DNA from: Ixodes scapularis
Taxonomy: Eukaryota; Arthropoda; Arachnida; Ixodida; Ixodidae
DNA length: 64,000 nt
NCBI RefSeq assembly: GCF_016920785.2
Contig: NW_024609948.1
Span: 248,001-312,000, forward strand
Direction of reading: 5' to 3'
Every line of letters begins with the position of its first letter. The first letter of the stretch is position 1. Below the pieces are notes generated by a model. That model did not search any database. It was given only the letters and a program-made list of their open reading frames with translations, and was not told the DNA's origin. Below, piece after piece: positions 1-10,425 of the stretch. A program made the position numbers and the translations under genes.

Positions 1-625
1 TTTGTATTTTTGTATCGTCTCCTAACTTCTTCGTTGCAATCGCCGGCCGCTGTGCGCGACTGTTCTCCATTTTTTATTTTCGTCTGGGATGGGACCCCAT
101 CTTTTCTGCAGAGTTCGGAAAGTGTTTGCACGGTCATTTTTCTCGTTACTTTTTGTTTTTTTAATGCTGCAGAGGATGGTGTACTTGCTCTGGTAATTTT
201 AACATATTGTTTGCGCACGTTTTAATAATCACCTATTCAGGTAAGAAATTGTGACAACACAGTTTGTAACGGATAAACAGTAACTTCTTAAGACATAGTT
301 TGAGTGGCTAAACGCCTTTTTTCCGCTTCCCAGGTGCACTTCAAACGCGTGTGATCCCCCCGAGAGGCGTACGAGACCTCTAAATAAACTGCTCTATCTT
401 CGTTTATGCGCGCGTTGTTATTTATTTGTCGTTGTAGTTGCAATCAGCGGATTCTGCTTTGCAAAGGGTTGACTGTAATGAGTTCTTTCAGCTGTTAGGG
501 TGAAGAAACGGGGCACGCAAAGCTCGAGGACGTCGCGGAGCCTATACTTCTCTATTGCGTTGTCCGCTTCCGTAGACTCCGAGTCCGCTAGAGGCGCCAC
601 TGTCACGTTCGCCGCATTTCCCATA
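1..625. other. No recognisable gene or repeat
   Basis: I see no supported coding region here. The short open frames lack family motifs and overlap on both strands. The stretch just before 625 is moderately GC-rich and ends where similarity to the LINE fragment begins. Confidence 0.5.
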
Positions 626-1240
626 GGTTTTCAGAGGAGTTACCAGAATTGGCGAAGCTATATCGTATTTGGTACAGGTTTTTCAAGTCGGATATCGAGA
701 GCATGTATGACAATTCCAGGGGAAGCACATTGCTGTTCGAGGCAAGGTCAAGAGTGTTGCATTGCAGGACATACAGAGCTAGATACCAAGAAGTAGACAT
801 GTCATGCACAGCGTGTGGGGAGAAGGATGAAACAGCTGAGAACTTTATTGTAAAGGGCTTCGCCCTGCAGTTGCTTAAGGTGCGGCTGATTTTAAGGCAC
901 TGGGTTTTAAGGATAGCGAGGAAAAGGTATACTTTGGGAGTGTAGAGAAAATGAAACAGAGGTTGTCTGATTAGTGGTACAAGTCGAGGGATGGCTGAAC
1001 TTTCCTCCTTTCCTCTTCCTGGTGACCTCTATGGTGGAAGGCACGTGCCATCGGTTGAGGAGGGGCGCTGCAATCACACGGAACCTAAGTTTTGGAATGG
1101 TTATCCTAAAAAGGCTTCTCCTTGAATCTCGAGGTGCATAGTAATAATTAACATCTAAAATTAAGAACAATGGCTAGATGGTGCGAGCCACCATCTTATT
1201 TTAAGGGGTTCAGCCATATCCATCCATCCATCCCTCCTGT
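626..1240 (+). mobile_element. 5'-truncated LINE 3' end (tick-transposon type)
   Basis: This is the C-terminal end of a non-LTR retrotransposon ORF2 plus its 3' end. The frame at 649-945 contains YDNSRGSTLLFEARSRVL followed by a CTACGEKDETAE zinc-finger-like block, closely matching the second copy at about 43460-43620 (YDNSRGSSLLFEARTGVL, CSVCGEQEETAEH). A further match (LGFKDSEEK) lies near 900 in another phase, so the copy is frameshifted. A conserved non-coding 3' terminus (GCCACC, GGGGTTCAGCCATATCC) follows and ends in a short ATCC tail near 1215-1235, as in the other copy. The 5' boundary is approximate and I found no convincing target duplication. It cannot make functional protein. Confidence 0.85.
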
Positions 1241-2054
1241 GATGAAGAAATCCATCTGTCCCTCTCAGCTGCAGATGGATTTCAGGTGCGTTGTAAAAGA
1301 TGCCTTCCTTTATAAGTGCCGAAGAGGGCGTTTTCGTAGTACTGTCGCACATTCGCCTGCACCAGACTGCTGCACTTAACGCAAATAAGTGGGATTGTGC
1401 TGACGCACGACGAAGTCAAGTTCACCAATCTCATCAACGGCAGTTCGTATGCACTGCCCGAACCTTTAGCCGTGCACCTCCCGGCTTTCGGGAAAATCTT
1501 TCTCGCAAGCGGTGCAGCGCCGAAGCTTAGGCTTGTGCCTCGAACATACGTGGATGCCAACGAAATAGTTGGGTTCTTCGGTTGCATAGGACCAACTTGA
1601 ATTCATAAGTGAATTTTTTCAGAATAAGGCATCTTTTGGCAAATATTTAAGACAATTTAAATTTATATTTTAGATCCGAGATTTTACATGCAGAGCATGT
1701 TATGCTTGTACACTCCTAACACAAACTTTAACGCCCTCCTGTTGCAACTCATGTTTTTGCATTGCGCCCGGAATTTGTTTGAAAAACAAGAAGTCAAAAT
1801 TGTGATTTTGAGCGGGAATTTAAAAAAAAATAATTATCCTCGAGTTTTTCCTTACCTTTTTTGCAATTCATCCTTGACAGCCCGTAGTTCTATATTTACA
1901 GACATGTTGCATTATTTTGTAATAAATTAAAAAATAAGCATGTAAATAGTTCTATGTTTCAGTTAATTACCATTGGGGCTTCAGCAGTGGTACGCGAGCA
2001 CCGAATGCCCTGGTGGACGTTTGTGGTATCACTTCACTAACGCCCAGGCATCAG
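1241..2054. other. Unrecognised intergenic sequence
   Basis: No family motif is visible. Open frames of up to about 100 codons exist on both strands at 1280-1600 but carry nothing recognisable. The second half is AT-rich with A and T runs. Confidence 0.4.
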
Positions 2055-2292
2055 ATATTGTTGATTCAAATAGATATTCCCAATCTGTTGTTCATGGGGA
2101 ACCAATCTGGCTATTTAGGCTACTCCATCTTTATGATTTGTAGAACAAATTGAGCGTGCCAGATGGGCGTTTTTTATGCATGTCATGCAGCACAGATATT
2201 GAATTAGAGAGCTATCACGAAACGAATTTGCATAACTACGAAGAGCCCCATGTCTACTAACTGTGCAAATTTTGGCCCTTTAAACCCAACAC
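2055..2292. repeat. Dispersed repeat, copy 1 (pair at 24803-25040)
   Basis: About 235 bp is clearly alignable with 24803-25040 in the same orientation. Shared blocks include GATTCAAATAGATATTC, CTATTTAGGCT, TTTATGCATGTCATGCAGCA and CAGATATTGAA. No coding capacity or terminal inverted repeat is seen, so the element class is unknown. The non-coding end of a transposon is the simplest reading. Confidence 0.75.
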
Positions 2293-2898
2293 TGTCGAGA
2301 CCAGTAATAATGAAGTTGGTTATAAGGAAACAGCAGCTACAGCGAAGTTGTTACGATTTCCCATTCCCTTTTTCAATATATTTAACTCTGTTTTTAGCGA
2401 AGGAAATTGATCGGCTCCCGCGGATATAATGAATAAAAAATGGTACGGTAATGAAAAAACATTATACTGAAGAGAAATTTTACAATAAATAAAAAAAGTT
2501 TCTAAGTCTCAGACGGCCGCACCTTGCTGCTGCGGCAGAGCCACCACCCAGAACGGGCCACAGACGACGCTGCAAAGGCCACCGGCAGCAGCCTCTACAT
2601 CGTCGTCCGCTCCCCCTTCCTTATCAGTGAAGCGGCTTTTCCGCACCGCCCGCCTTGAAGCCGTCGTGGCAGGCCGATAGGGGCATTCGGAGCGCTATAG
2701 CAACAATGCACCGGCAGAGATGATGGAGAGAGCCTATATTGGAGAGAGACCAACTCCAACCATTGGGAGCACTTGGCTGCATTAAGTATGGCTGCATTCG
2801 GTCATCACATGGCCGGTGTGGAGAGAAAACTGGGCATAGAGGTGGACGCATTTGCAGAAGGGGAACACTTTTGGGTTATGACTCCTTGCAGGCTGTAA
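2293..2898. other. Unrecognised sequence flanking the CR1 3' end
   Basis: AT-rich to about 2500, then a GC-rich 2505-2640 block. A short plus-strand frame near 2775-2900 looks protein-like but has no motif I recognise. The CR1-like LINE ends against this sequence. Confidence 0.35.
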
Positions 2899-2899
2899 C

Positions 2900-2923
2900 T
2901 TCAAAGGTTCAAAGGTTCAAAGG
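2900..2923 (-). repeat. CR1-type 3' terminal octamer repeat
   Basis: Three near-perfect TTCAAAGG units on the plus strand mark the 3' end of the minus-strand LINE. Octameric 3' repeats are used by CR1-group elements in target-primed reverse transcription. Confidence 0.7.
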
Positions 2924-3078
2924 TGTTTATTGGCTAAAACAACCATACGACCGAAAGCCTGAGGCAATCAAAAGGCAGAAGCCCGTGCATACATATGCTG
3001 ATTTCCTCCTCGGCCATACGTTAACAGATGAAATGGAGATGTTGGAATGTAATTTACAAAAGGGTGAGAATACTTAGT

Positions 3079-3876
3079 CTAATGAAGAGAGTAGGTGTCA
3101 TGGTGATTCCGCACCAGATCTTTAAATTCGTCTACGCTTGGGGCCTGGCGAGCAGCATCTGGTAAGTGATTCCACAGGGTAGGCGCTTGGACAAAGAGGG
3201 AGGTAGAGGCACTAATGGTGCGGGCAAAGCGCTGTTCAAGTTTCGAGGGGTCTCGCCTAGACCTCCTCAAGTAACCATCGGGGATGGGACAGACACCATG
3301 TAGGTACCTGTAGAGGAGGACCCGTCTGAAGAACAGTCGACGTTTATCAAGTCTGGACCACCGGAGGGATTGCAGCCGCCTTTCATAGGGTAGCTTGCTT
3401 GCCCTCTTGTCCTGCAAGTAGAGTGCTGTCTTTGTGGCCTTTCTTTGCGTCGACTCTAGTCTCCTCTGTAGGTCAACCTGGCGGGGGCTCCAGACAGAGG
3501 AGCAATACTCCAAAACCGGCAGTACAAGAGCCGTGTACAGTGTACAAAAGGCATGGCTTGGCATCTCTCTTGTTGTCCTGGTTATGAAGCCTCTCAGTTT
3601 GCTCGCCCTTTTACAGACGTAGTCAACGTGCCTTCTAAAGGACAGGGTCTTGTCAAACCAAACACCAAGAATCTTAGTGTCTGTGACCTCTTGTATGCGC
3701 TTCCGTTGTGCATTGTAGACGACGTCGACGGGTTTCTTTTTTCTTGATATTTTAAGGTACACAGTTTTGTCTGGGTTGAGGAGCAGTCCGTTAACTTCTG
3801 ACCACCTGCAGATCTTGTGCAGATCGGACTGCAGGATTTGGCGGTCGTGAGAGGAGTGGATTATGCGGTACAGTAT
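3079..3876 (-). pseudogene. CR1-like ORF2, C-terminal part of reverse transcriptase
   Basis: This is the part of the reverse transcriptase downstream of the YADD catalytic box, with thumb and C-terminal domain. Readable landmarks are LYRIIHSSHDRQ at the interrupted edge, NPDKTVYLKI, ILGVWFDKTLSF, LVLPVLEYCSSVW and the terminal TLWNHLPDAARQAPSVDEF; this last pattern is common at the end of CR1, L2 and Jockey ORF2. The frame is open from the insertion edge to the stop at 3079. It is in phase with the upstream part once 3882-4279 and one 5-bp duplication are discounted. It was therefore one ORF before the second LINE landed. Confidence 0.85.
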
Positions 3877-3881
3877 GTGAT

Positions 3882-4279
3882 TTATTTATTATTTATTTAT
3901 TAATACTGCTCACCTCGTGGAGGCGATAGCAGGAGTAAAACTGTACATATTTGAAAAAAAGAAAAAAGTGCCGTTATACACAGTTCAAAATCTCGGCAGC
4001 GCCTTGCTGCAACGCGACACAGACAAGCAAAGTGACTCGCTCATCCAATCCCATCGGAAAACACTCGCGAATATAGAATGCATAATATACAATCAAGATG
4101 CAACTCACACGTACAACAACTATTTACTTTTCTAACCGATTTGGGAGAGGAATGAAGACAAGGTTGAACTATTCACAACGTCGGCTGGCAGGGAATTCCA
4201 TTCTCTAACAGTGCGTGGAAAAAATGAATAATAAAATACATCGTTTTTAGCAGAAAATTCCCTTATTGACAGTTGATGG
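3882..4279 (-). mobile_element. Nested 5'-truncated LINE 3' end
   Basis: A 398-bp minus-strand insertion in the catalytic box of the CR1 reverse transcriptase. It encodes the last 60 or so residues of another LINE ORF2 (MITHQLSIREFS, then FFPRTVREWNSLPADVV) with stop near 4132, then about 230 bp of 3' UTR and a TTTATT-rich tail at 3881-3901. GTGAT occurs on both sides (3877-3881 and 4280-4284) and is the likely target duplication. Without it the host reads YADDHILYRII, the expected continuation of the catalytic motif. The terminal protein pattern is shared by several LINE clades, so I do not assign one. Confidence 0.85.
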
Positions 4280-4284
4280 GTGAT

Positions 4285-5754
4285 CATCTGCATACCGAAG
4301 AGTGTTAGATTGTATGTCGACCGCAAGGTCGTTGATGTAGAGGGTGAAGAGGAGTGGCCCTATAACAGAGCCCTGAGGTACACCCACTCTGACATTGTGC
4401 CATTGGCTAAAGGCACCGTGGAAGTTAACTCGCTGACGGCGATTACCCAGGAAGTTCGATACCCATTTAAGGGTTGCTCCGGATATCCCAAAGCCTGGGA
4501 GCTTGGTAAGGATGTGGTCATGGTTCACACTGTTGAAGGCCTTCGAGAAGTCTATGGACAGAACATCTGCTTCCTTTGAGCTGTCCAGGGCACTGCTCAG
4601 GTCGTGGTGCAGGAGAGAGAGCAGAGTTTCGCAACTCCGCCCCTTCCTAAAGCCATGTTGAGAGCTGCATAAAAGGTTGTTGACTTCTAGGTGCGTGGAT
4701 ATTTTACTACAAATTAAGGTTTCAAATATTTTGCAGAGGATGCAGGTGAGGCTTATTGGCCGGTAACTTTCGAGAGAGTTCAGTGGTTTCCCCGTTCCTT
4801 TGTGGACAGGGGTCACATGCGCTAGCTTCCAGACATCAGGGATGAGTGCCCTGGAAAAGGAGTAGTTGTACAGGTCTGCCAATGGGGACGAGAGTGCCGC
4901 AGCACAGGCCTTCAGCAGGAAGGGGGGAATGCCATCTGGGCCAGGGGAGGCGCCAGGTTTCAGCTGGGAGATGGCAGCCGCAACGTCCTCGGTGGTAACG
5001 GGTGACGGGACGAACATAGGAATTGACTCTGTGCGGTTGTGCTTCTCAGCAGGGGGACTTTCAACTTGGGGAGGAGGGCAGGAGTTGTTAAACGCCGGCA
5101 CAGCATCGCTGAAGTGTCGGCCAAAGGAGTTGGCGATGACCTGAGCATTGTCAGTGCATGTACCTCCTATTTGAAACTGGGTAGCAACAGTGTTACGTCG
5201 TAATGATCCGTAGAACTGCCAGAAACGTCTGGGGCATGTTCTTGCCTGGCTTGCCATGTCGCAGAGGTAATTCCGATAGGATACTCTTATCTCCCTTTTC
5301 AGCTGTCTCAAGAGATCCTTGTATGCCGCCCAATGAGTGGCATCCTGTGTTTTTGAGGCCCTTTTGAAGAAGCGCCTAGTCTTGCTTGATAGCTGCTTGA
5401 TGAGTCCAGTTATCCATGGTTTGCCTTTCTTGTGTTTGGAAGAGATCATAGTATGCGTAGAGTCTCTGCATGCAGCCCAGAACATATCATAGAATAGGTC
5501 CCATGGGTTGTAGTCTGTCAGAAAGTCCGTGCAGAGAAACCAAGGAGCCAGGGCAACAGAGCATTCCAGTGAGTCACGTCCGTCCTTGTTAAACAAGATT
5601 GCCTGCTTTGAGATTATTTGTTTTCTTGTGCAGCTGAAGTTCCAGGAGGAGGAGATTCCAATGTGGTCAGAGTTAGATAGCGGGGGAGTGTCAGACACAG
5701 ATAGTAATTGGGCAGGGCTCCGGCAGAGAAATAGGTCTAGGGTGTGACCCAAAA
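4285..5754 (-). pseudogene. CR1-like ORF2, endonuclease end and reverse transcriptase core
   Basis: Begins in the C-terminal endonuclease (LDLFLCRS, then SNSDHIGI, the conserved SDH of AP-type endonucleases). It continues through a linker and the reverse transcriptase palm and fingers: GASPGPDGIPPFLLK, LESYRPISLTCILCKIFE, SQHGFRKGRSCETLL, LSIDFSKAFNSVNHD (first catalytic Asp), VGVPQGSVIGPLLFTLYIND and LRYADD. The last motif sits at the insertion edge, where the frame runs into the nested LINE and stops at 4247. All core residues are present, so the copy was probably competent before the frameshift near 5755, the nonsense codon at 5992 and the insertion. Confidence 0.9.
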
Positions 5755-6639
5755 CTTGCCACGGACGTGCGTTGGAAAGCGGACAATCTGTGTGAGGTTT
5801 GCATACTGCATCCAGTCCAGGAACTTGGCCTCTGTCTCATTTGTTGGCATCGGATCAACAGAATTCCAGTTGATGTGGAGGTTGAAGTCCCCAGTTAACA
5901 GAATGTTCATGTGTCCTTCTTTACGGGAGCTGATCCGATCGAAAACTGCGCACAGCTCAGCGAAGACATCATGACCTGTATTGGGGGCCCTCTACAGTGA
6001 ACCGAGAAGCAGTTTTCCGCCTCGGCAGTTAAGTTCGGTCCAAACCAGCTCGGAGTTGGGAGCCTCTAAGTCCGCACGGCGCACAGGGGAGAATTTACGT
6101 TTTACGGCGACCAGGACGCCGCCTCCACGTCCACTTCGGTCTCTTCTGAACACGGCGAACTCGGGGCCAAATATTTCATGGTCCGAAACAGAGTCACTAA
6201 GCCACGTTTCGCACACGCACAATGCATCGGGTGAATTACAGGCCAGGTCGGATTTGAGTTCAGGTACCTTGTTCAGGAGACTTCTTGCGTTGTAGCACTG
6301 CACGCGGAAGGGCCCAGGGTTGCAGTGGATATCGCCGGAGAGTATCAATAGTCCAAGTGGCATAATTTTCGTGGTACTGACGGAGTGGCTGGTTTTAGGC
6401 CTAGTGGGCCGAGGAAGCAGGCGTTTACCGTCCCGGACTGTTGATTCGGGCGAGACCCGCTGTTCCGCAGCAATCACTTCGGAGACATTCATTCTTTGGC
6501 TTTGACAGAGAACGACGAAAAAGCACAACATGGTGAAAAGAGCAGGAGTCCAGCTCAGCTGCCCTGATCTGCGACCGGCTGACGCCATGACACTTCTTCT
6601 TTCTTGTTCTTGTTCTTGTTCTGCAAACGCAGCCCACAA
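5755..6639 (-). pseudogene. CR1-like ORF2 N-terminus: hydrophobic leader, 2A-like motif, AP endonuclease
   Basis: A good ATG lies at 6589. A hydrophobic stretch (LFTMLCFFVVLCQS) follows shortly, then a basic linker, then ILSGDIHCNPGP. That resembles the ribosome-skipping 2A consensus D(V/I)ExNPGP except His replaces Glu. 2A-like sequences at the front of ORF2 are documented in CR1-group APE-type retrotransposons. The endonuclease follows (VQCYNARSLLNK, CVCETWLS with its catalytic Glu, FRRDRSGRGGGV). A TAG at 5992-5994 sits where GSLYRAPNTG would be expected. The same phase continues to LLTGDFNLHINW and shifts near 5755. Whether the 2A variant works is unknown. Confidence 0.8.
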
Positions 6640-6640
6640 A

Positions 6641-7589
6641 CCAGATGATTGAGCAGTTGCCCCTCTCTCAAATCTAGGCTTTCTACACCAACGAAAGACG
6701 AGCTTGAGCGCAAACTCGGTGCCATGCGTGCTTCTTTGTTTGCTTCATGTTCAGTGTTGGTATCGCTGGTCGGCGTGGGCGCTCTTGCGCGGAAGTCTAA
6801 CTTCGCTGAAGCACCGATTCGGCGAGTCATCGCCACTGAACGATGAAGAGTCCCGGCACCGCCGGCACCTCAATGGGGAAGTCGAAGGCAATCTCCTTGA
6901 AACAAAAGGTGCCAATCTGATCGAAGTGCGGATAAACGTAAAGAATGCCGTGCACCGCCGGTATCCTAGGGCGGTGGCCGTCGCAGCTGTCAACACGGTC
7001 CGTACGTAGCTCGCAAGATCTTTTCTCGATGGGAGGTTCTCGCAGTTGGCGAGAAGCAGCTCCGATCTTGAAGAGCGCGCGTGCAAGGAAGCCTCGACCG
7101 CTTTCTGCAGGCACGATAACCCGTAACAACCCTTTCTTTCTTTTTTTTTTTTTTTTTTTTTGTGGGGGGGGGGGGGGGTTTAGGAGTACAGATATAACGA
7201 AGAAGCGGATATAGCAAAGTGATTTCCAGTCCCGTTGATTTCGTCAAACTGATCTCGACAGTATCAAAAAGAAGTATGCCCGAGGAAGATCTTCCCCTAA
7301 ATGCACGACTCAGGATAGACATGCCCAGTTAAGTATTGCAAAGATTAAATTCCAAAGGCGTTCCTTTGAAAGGCAGCTATAATTTTTTCCTTTCTTCACT
7401 TCAAGCACCTGGCACATGGCTCATCTCGGCGAGCCGTCGCCAAGAGCTACTGTCACAGCCTCTCATTTGCCAGCCAGGGTGTGCAGGAGACAAGTCAAGG
7501 ACTGCGAGAAGTCCTAACACCATCGTACATGCATGCCCGAACTGAAGAGGTGTGAAGAGAAATTACAGATGCTTTTAATGACCCCCGAA
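6641..7589. other. Unrecognised sequence with a poly-T/poly-G tract
   Basis: A minus-strand open frame (6827-7129, about 100 codons, DGHRPRIPAVHGILYVYP) is protein-like but matches no family I recognise; it could be an old transposon exon. At 7136-7180 a long T run is followed by a long G run. The remainder holds no supported feature. Confidence 0.35.
7136..7180. repeat. Poly-T / poly-G homopolymer tract
   Basis: About 23 T with one C early on, then TG and about 16 G. It may be the tail of an inserted element on the minus strand, but no element body is identifiable next to it. Its length is unreliable in most sequencing data. Confidence 0.8.
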
Positions 7590-8300
7590 AATTTCCAAAA
7601 CTCTGCACGTGCGACTGACGGTAAACACAATGCACTGGAAGCTTGTGGATCGGCAACCATCAACTACAAATAAACGCACAGCATCATCCTTTTGGCAGTG
7701 GGTAATGCTCATTACAAATTTTTTATGGTTGACATTGGCGAATTTGGCTCTTGCAATGACAGTGTCCAGACAGTACCTCATTGGCCAGAAAATGTCAGGT
7801 ACTCTCCAGCTTCCTTGTCATCCACGAAAAATACCTTTCGTGTTTCTAGTTCGAGACGAGACATTTCCCCTTATGGAGAAGTTCACGAGAACTTATCCGA
7901 GCCGAACCCCGACACTCCTGGAACATTGTTTCAGCTAAAGGCTGTCGAGGGCTTGACGCATTTCTGAAAATGCATTTGGCATTTTAGTTGCACGGTGGAG
8001 GCTTTTCCAACAAACAATTCAGGCAAACCTCAAGGCAGTGGATAACCTTCCGTGCTCTAGAGTATTGCTTCACAACTCTATGAGAACATGCAACAACGCC
8101 AGGTGCGCCCCGTGAACGAATCCGACGACAACTTTCCAGACGGGCAGTCGGAGACAAGTGCTCGTAACTCGGGCCTTCGAAACCTAAGGCCATTGAACGG
8201 CAAACGTGAGTCTCCAAAAGCTAATGATGTTTGTCTAGCTTTTAAACCCATTTCTGGTTGGCGGCTCTGGAAGCGCAGTGGCAGCATAAGACGGTGACCT
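7590..8300 (+). pseudogene. Harbinger/HARBI1-like DDE transposase relic
   Basis: Fragments in order match the DDE_Tnp_4 (PIF/Harbinger) nuclease fold. At about 7650-7760 is NYK-stop-THSIILLAVGNAHYKF, then MVDIGEFGSCNDS, close to the family pattern NYKKxHSIVLLAVVDANYKF, VDVGxxGSxNDS. After a frameshift near 7830 comes IPFVFLVRDETFPL (family pattern PYVFVGDEAFPL). Near 8180-8260 LRNLRPLNGKRESPKAND resembles the C-terminal tail. The Asp normally in the VVDANYKF block is Asn, an in-frame stop splits the first block and at least one frameshift is present. It cannot act as a transposase. MADF-type ORFs accompany some Harbinger elements, so the MADF pieces downstream could be connected; this is unproven. 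Confidence 0.75.
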
Positions 8301-8904
8301 GTGGATCTCGCCGCAACACGCTTTGAGAAGTTTAATGCACACATTATTCTTTCTTTCAAGCTCTCTTTACCACTAACATAAATGTGAGTCCCTTCACTCC
8401 ATGTTGTAACCAGCCCAAAAAATGTGATAAAAATGTTTCCGCACTGGGGCACGACGGGGACCTTTCTTCATCCCTTCAGACATGGCTAGAGCCCTGCATA
8501 ACCACGGATTATCCGCGGATATCCGCAGTAAACGGGCGGATGCGGATAAAAATTAGACAAATTTTGGCGAATTGCGGATCGGATGTCAGGGGCTGCGGAT
8601 GCGGATATCCACAGATCCGGATCTAAATTTTTACCCGGTGGCATTCAGTTCGTCGGCTGACGTTTCATCAACAGACCATTTCGTCGACATGCGACGTTTG
8701 ACTGGAAGGCTTCCCGTGTTTGTTTCATCGTAAAACATGAGACGTTTCATCGCACACAGCCGTGCTATTTTCGTAACAAACTTTTTGCGTCTTGCCAAGA
8801 GGGAGGGGGGCACGGTTTTGTTAAGCACGCCTTAATGAATCACGCGCTAGCTTTTAGCGGCTTAGTGAAGAAGTGCGTTGTAGACAAAACATCACAGGGA
8901 CATG

Positions 8905-8998
8905 GGCCCACAAAACGTACAGCGTGTCCATAAAATGTATGTCCATGAAAAGTTGTCCACGAAACGTGTTTCCACAAAACGCGTTTCGAAGAAACGAT
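8905..8998. repeat. Degenerate ~15-bp minisatellite
   Basis: Five to six imperfect units related to TGTCCAYRAAAYGTG lie in tandem (CCACAAAACGT, TCCATAAAATGT, TCCATGAAAAGT, TCCACGAAACGTG, TCCACAAAACGCG, TTCGAAGAAACG). They sit inside the hAT element. No coding meaning is apparent. Confidence 0.6.
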
Positions 8999-9464
8999 AG
9001 GAATCCTAAGAAAGATGTGATTCTGACTGAAAATCCCTTCAGTTAGCGTTCCATCTCGTCAAAAATGCTATTTATAGAAAAAGTAAAGAATACATGGTGG
9101 CAATCGTCTCCAGAAAGCTAGTACACTGGCAGGGAAAGAGCGGAAAACTTTCTTTTGGAAAAGAAAACCTCAAACGTAAAAGTCAAAAGAAAGTAGAAGA
9201 GACCTCCCCCTCTCCACAAAGAGTAGTGTGGTCATGATTACAAAAACAAAACAAGTGCCCCGACGGCGAGCGCGACCCTGTGGTGCCACGGTTTGTAAAC
9301 TTTCGGAATCAACAGCCCACGCATATAGGAAGCCCATGAACTGCCTGTGTGTTTCTTTTTTGTATGCTTAGAGTCCTAGCCAAAAAGTCTGGTAGTTAAT
9401 ATTCGTCCAACTGCGCCGTAGCCAGACGACTATGAACCTCTCTTACTTTTTAATTGTTTGACGG

Positions 9465-9955
9465 AACGACAGGACGAGCGCTGACTAACGACCGATTCCA
9501 AAACACGTGCGGGAAGGTATTTATCGGACAGACGGGGCAGTGCCTCAACATTTGCCTGCGGGTGCACCGGAGTTCTTTAACAGAAACAGGAAGCTCCCAC
9601 TTGGCGTTACACTGCAGGGACTGCGCCTGTACACCGTTACCTGACAAGGCCATTGTTTTGTATAAACACAGGGACCAAAAAGCTTGATTGTCGAAGCTCA
9701 TAGAATAAAGGAGGAGGGGCCAGCCTGCGTGAGTCAGGCTTCCTTGAATTTGCTCGACAGTGAGGTCGAATGTTTAGATCGGGGATGACGCACATAGAAT
9801 TGTGTAACAGATAGCACCCAATCTTGTGAGGCGCATGCGCATTTCCATCGTGATTGGAGAGTCGTGTTGTTGTACGTTTCCTTCGTGATTTCCTGATAAT
9901 AAACTTTTCAGTTGTTAGTCAGCGCTCGTCCTGTCCAGTTCCTTCCTCTATCCCT
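9465..9955 (+). mobile_element. Truncated Penelope-like element: GIY-YIG end and 3' UTR
   Basis: The plus strand encodes only the endonuclease end of a Penelope-like ORF (CGKVFIGQTGQCLN, LALHCRDCACTPLPDKAI) and about 250 bp of 3' sequence with AATAAACTTTTCAG near 9898. The first 29 bp (9465-9493) are an inverted copy of the 3' end (9911-9939). Inverted partial copies flanking 5'-truncated insertions are characteristic of Penelope-like elements. The 3' terminus resembles that of the element ending at 57654 (AATAAACTT, CAGTTG, AGCGCTC). The reverse transcriptase is entirely absent. The endonuclease Arg-Glu-His block is eroded (RVHR in place of REH). Confidence 0.8.
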
Positions 9956-10425
9956 GTAAAATTCGCGCTGTTTCATTATGAATACATACCAATTCGCCCA
10001 ACTATCCTGTTTGACAATCACATAACTCAGATAATTTTTTTTTCGACGCACAGTGTCTCGGGAAGGCTGATCGCTTTTAATATAATTACAATGAAACTGA
10101 TAATGATAAAATGACATCCCCTTTGAATGGTCACACAAAAATTTCTTTGTACAAAGATAAGCAAACAGCTTAAAAAGTGCTATTTGAATTTTTTTTTCAT
10201 TCACGCTTGGTGTTTTGTTATACAATGAATACTTGGATTGTGAGTCGGATGTGGTTCCACATTTTGTGGATCTGGTTCGGATACGGGTACAAAGTATGCG
10301 GATGCGGGTTGGATACAATAATGTAAAAAGTTTGAGGATGCGGTTCGGATGCGGATCCAAAGTCTGCAGATGCAGATCGGATGCGCATAATCAAACTGTT
10401 ATCCGAGCAGGGCTCTAGACATGGC

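Larger units (their letters stand above)
2899..6640 (-). mobile_element. CR1-like non-LTR retrotransposon (LINE), interrupted
   Basis: A minus-strand LINE carries, in order from 6640 down, a hydrophobic N-terminal segment, a 2A-like motif, an AP endonuclease-type region, a reverse transcriptase and a C-terminal tail with stop at 3079. About 180 bp of 3' UTR follow. The 3' terminus is a run of octamers (TTCAAAGG on the plus strand, 2900-2923); short octamer repeats replacing poly(A) are a hallmark of the CR1 group. Visible damage is limited: one nonsense codon (5992-5994), one frameshift near 5755 and the insertion at 3882-4279. Upstream of 6640 I see no ORF1, so the copy is probably 5' truncated or its ORF1 is unrecognised. 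The clade call rests on the 3' octamers and sequence flavour, not an alignment. Confidence 0.85.
8487..10417. mobile_element. hAT-type element with 8-bp TSD, GGATGCGGAT-rich ends
   Basis: Both ends begin TAGAGCCCTGC (inverted at the right end) and are flanked by an 8-bp duplication GACATGGC at 8479-8486 and 10418-10425, diagnostic of hAT-type insertion. Each terminal 150-190 bp is rich in GGAT/GCGGAT subrepeats. No transposase is visible, so it is non-autonomous. Its body carries a degenerate minisatellite (8905-8998) and a Penelope-like fragment (9465-9955) that must have arrived later. The remaining interior is unrecognised. Confidence 0.85.

Noticed and set aside
1282..1587. 101-codon minus-strand frame, faintly zinc-finger-like in another phase
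   Set aside because: Cys/His spacing is not C2H2-like, frames are broken and no start or splice context supports a gene.
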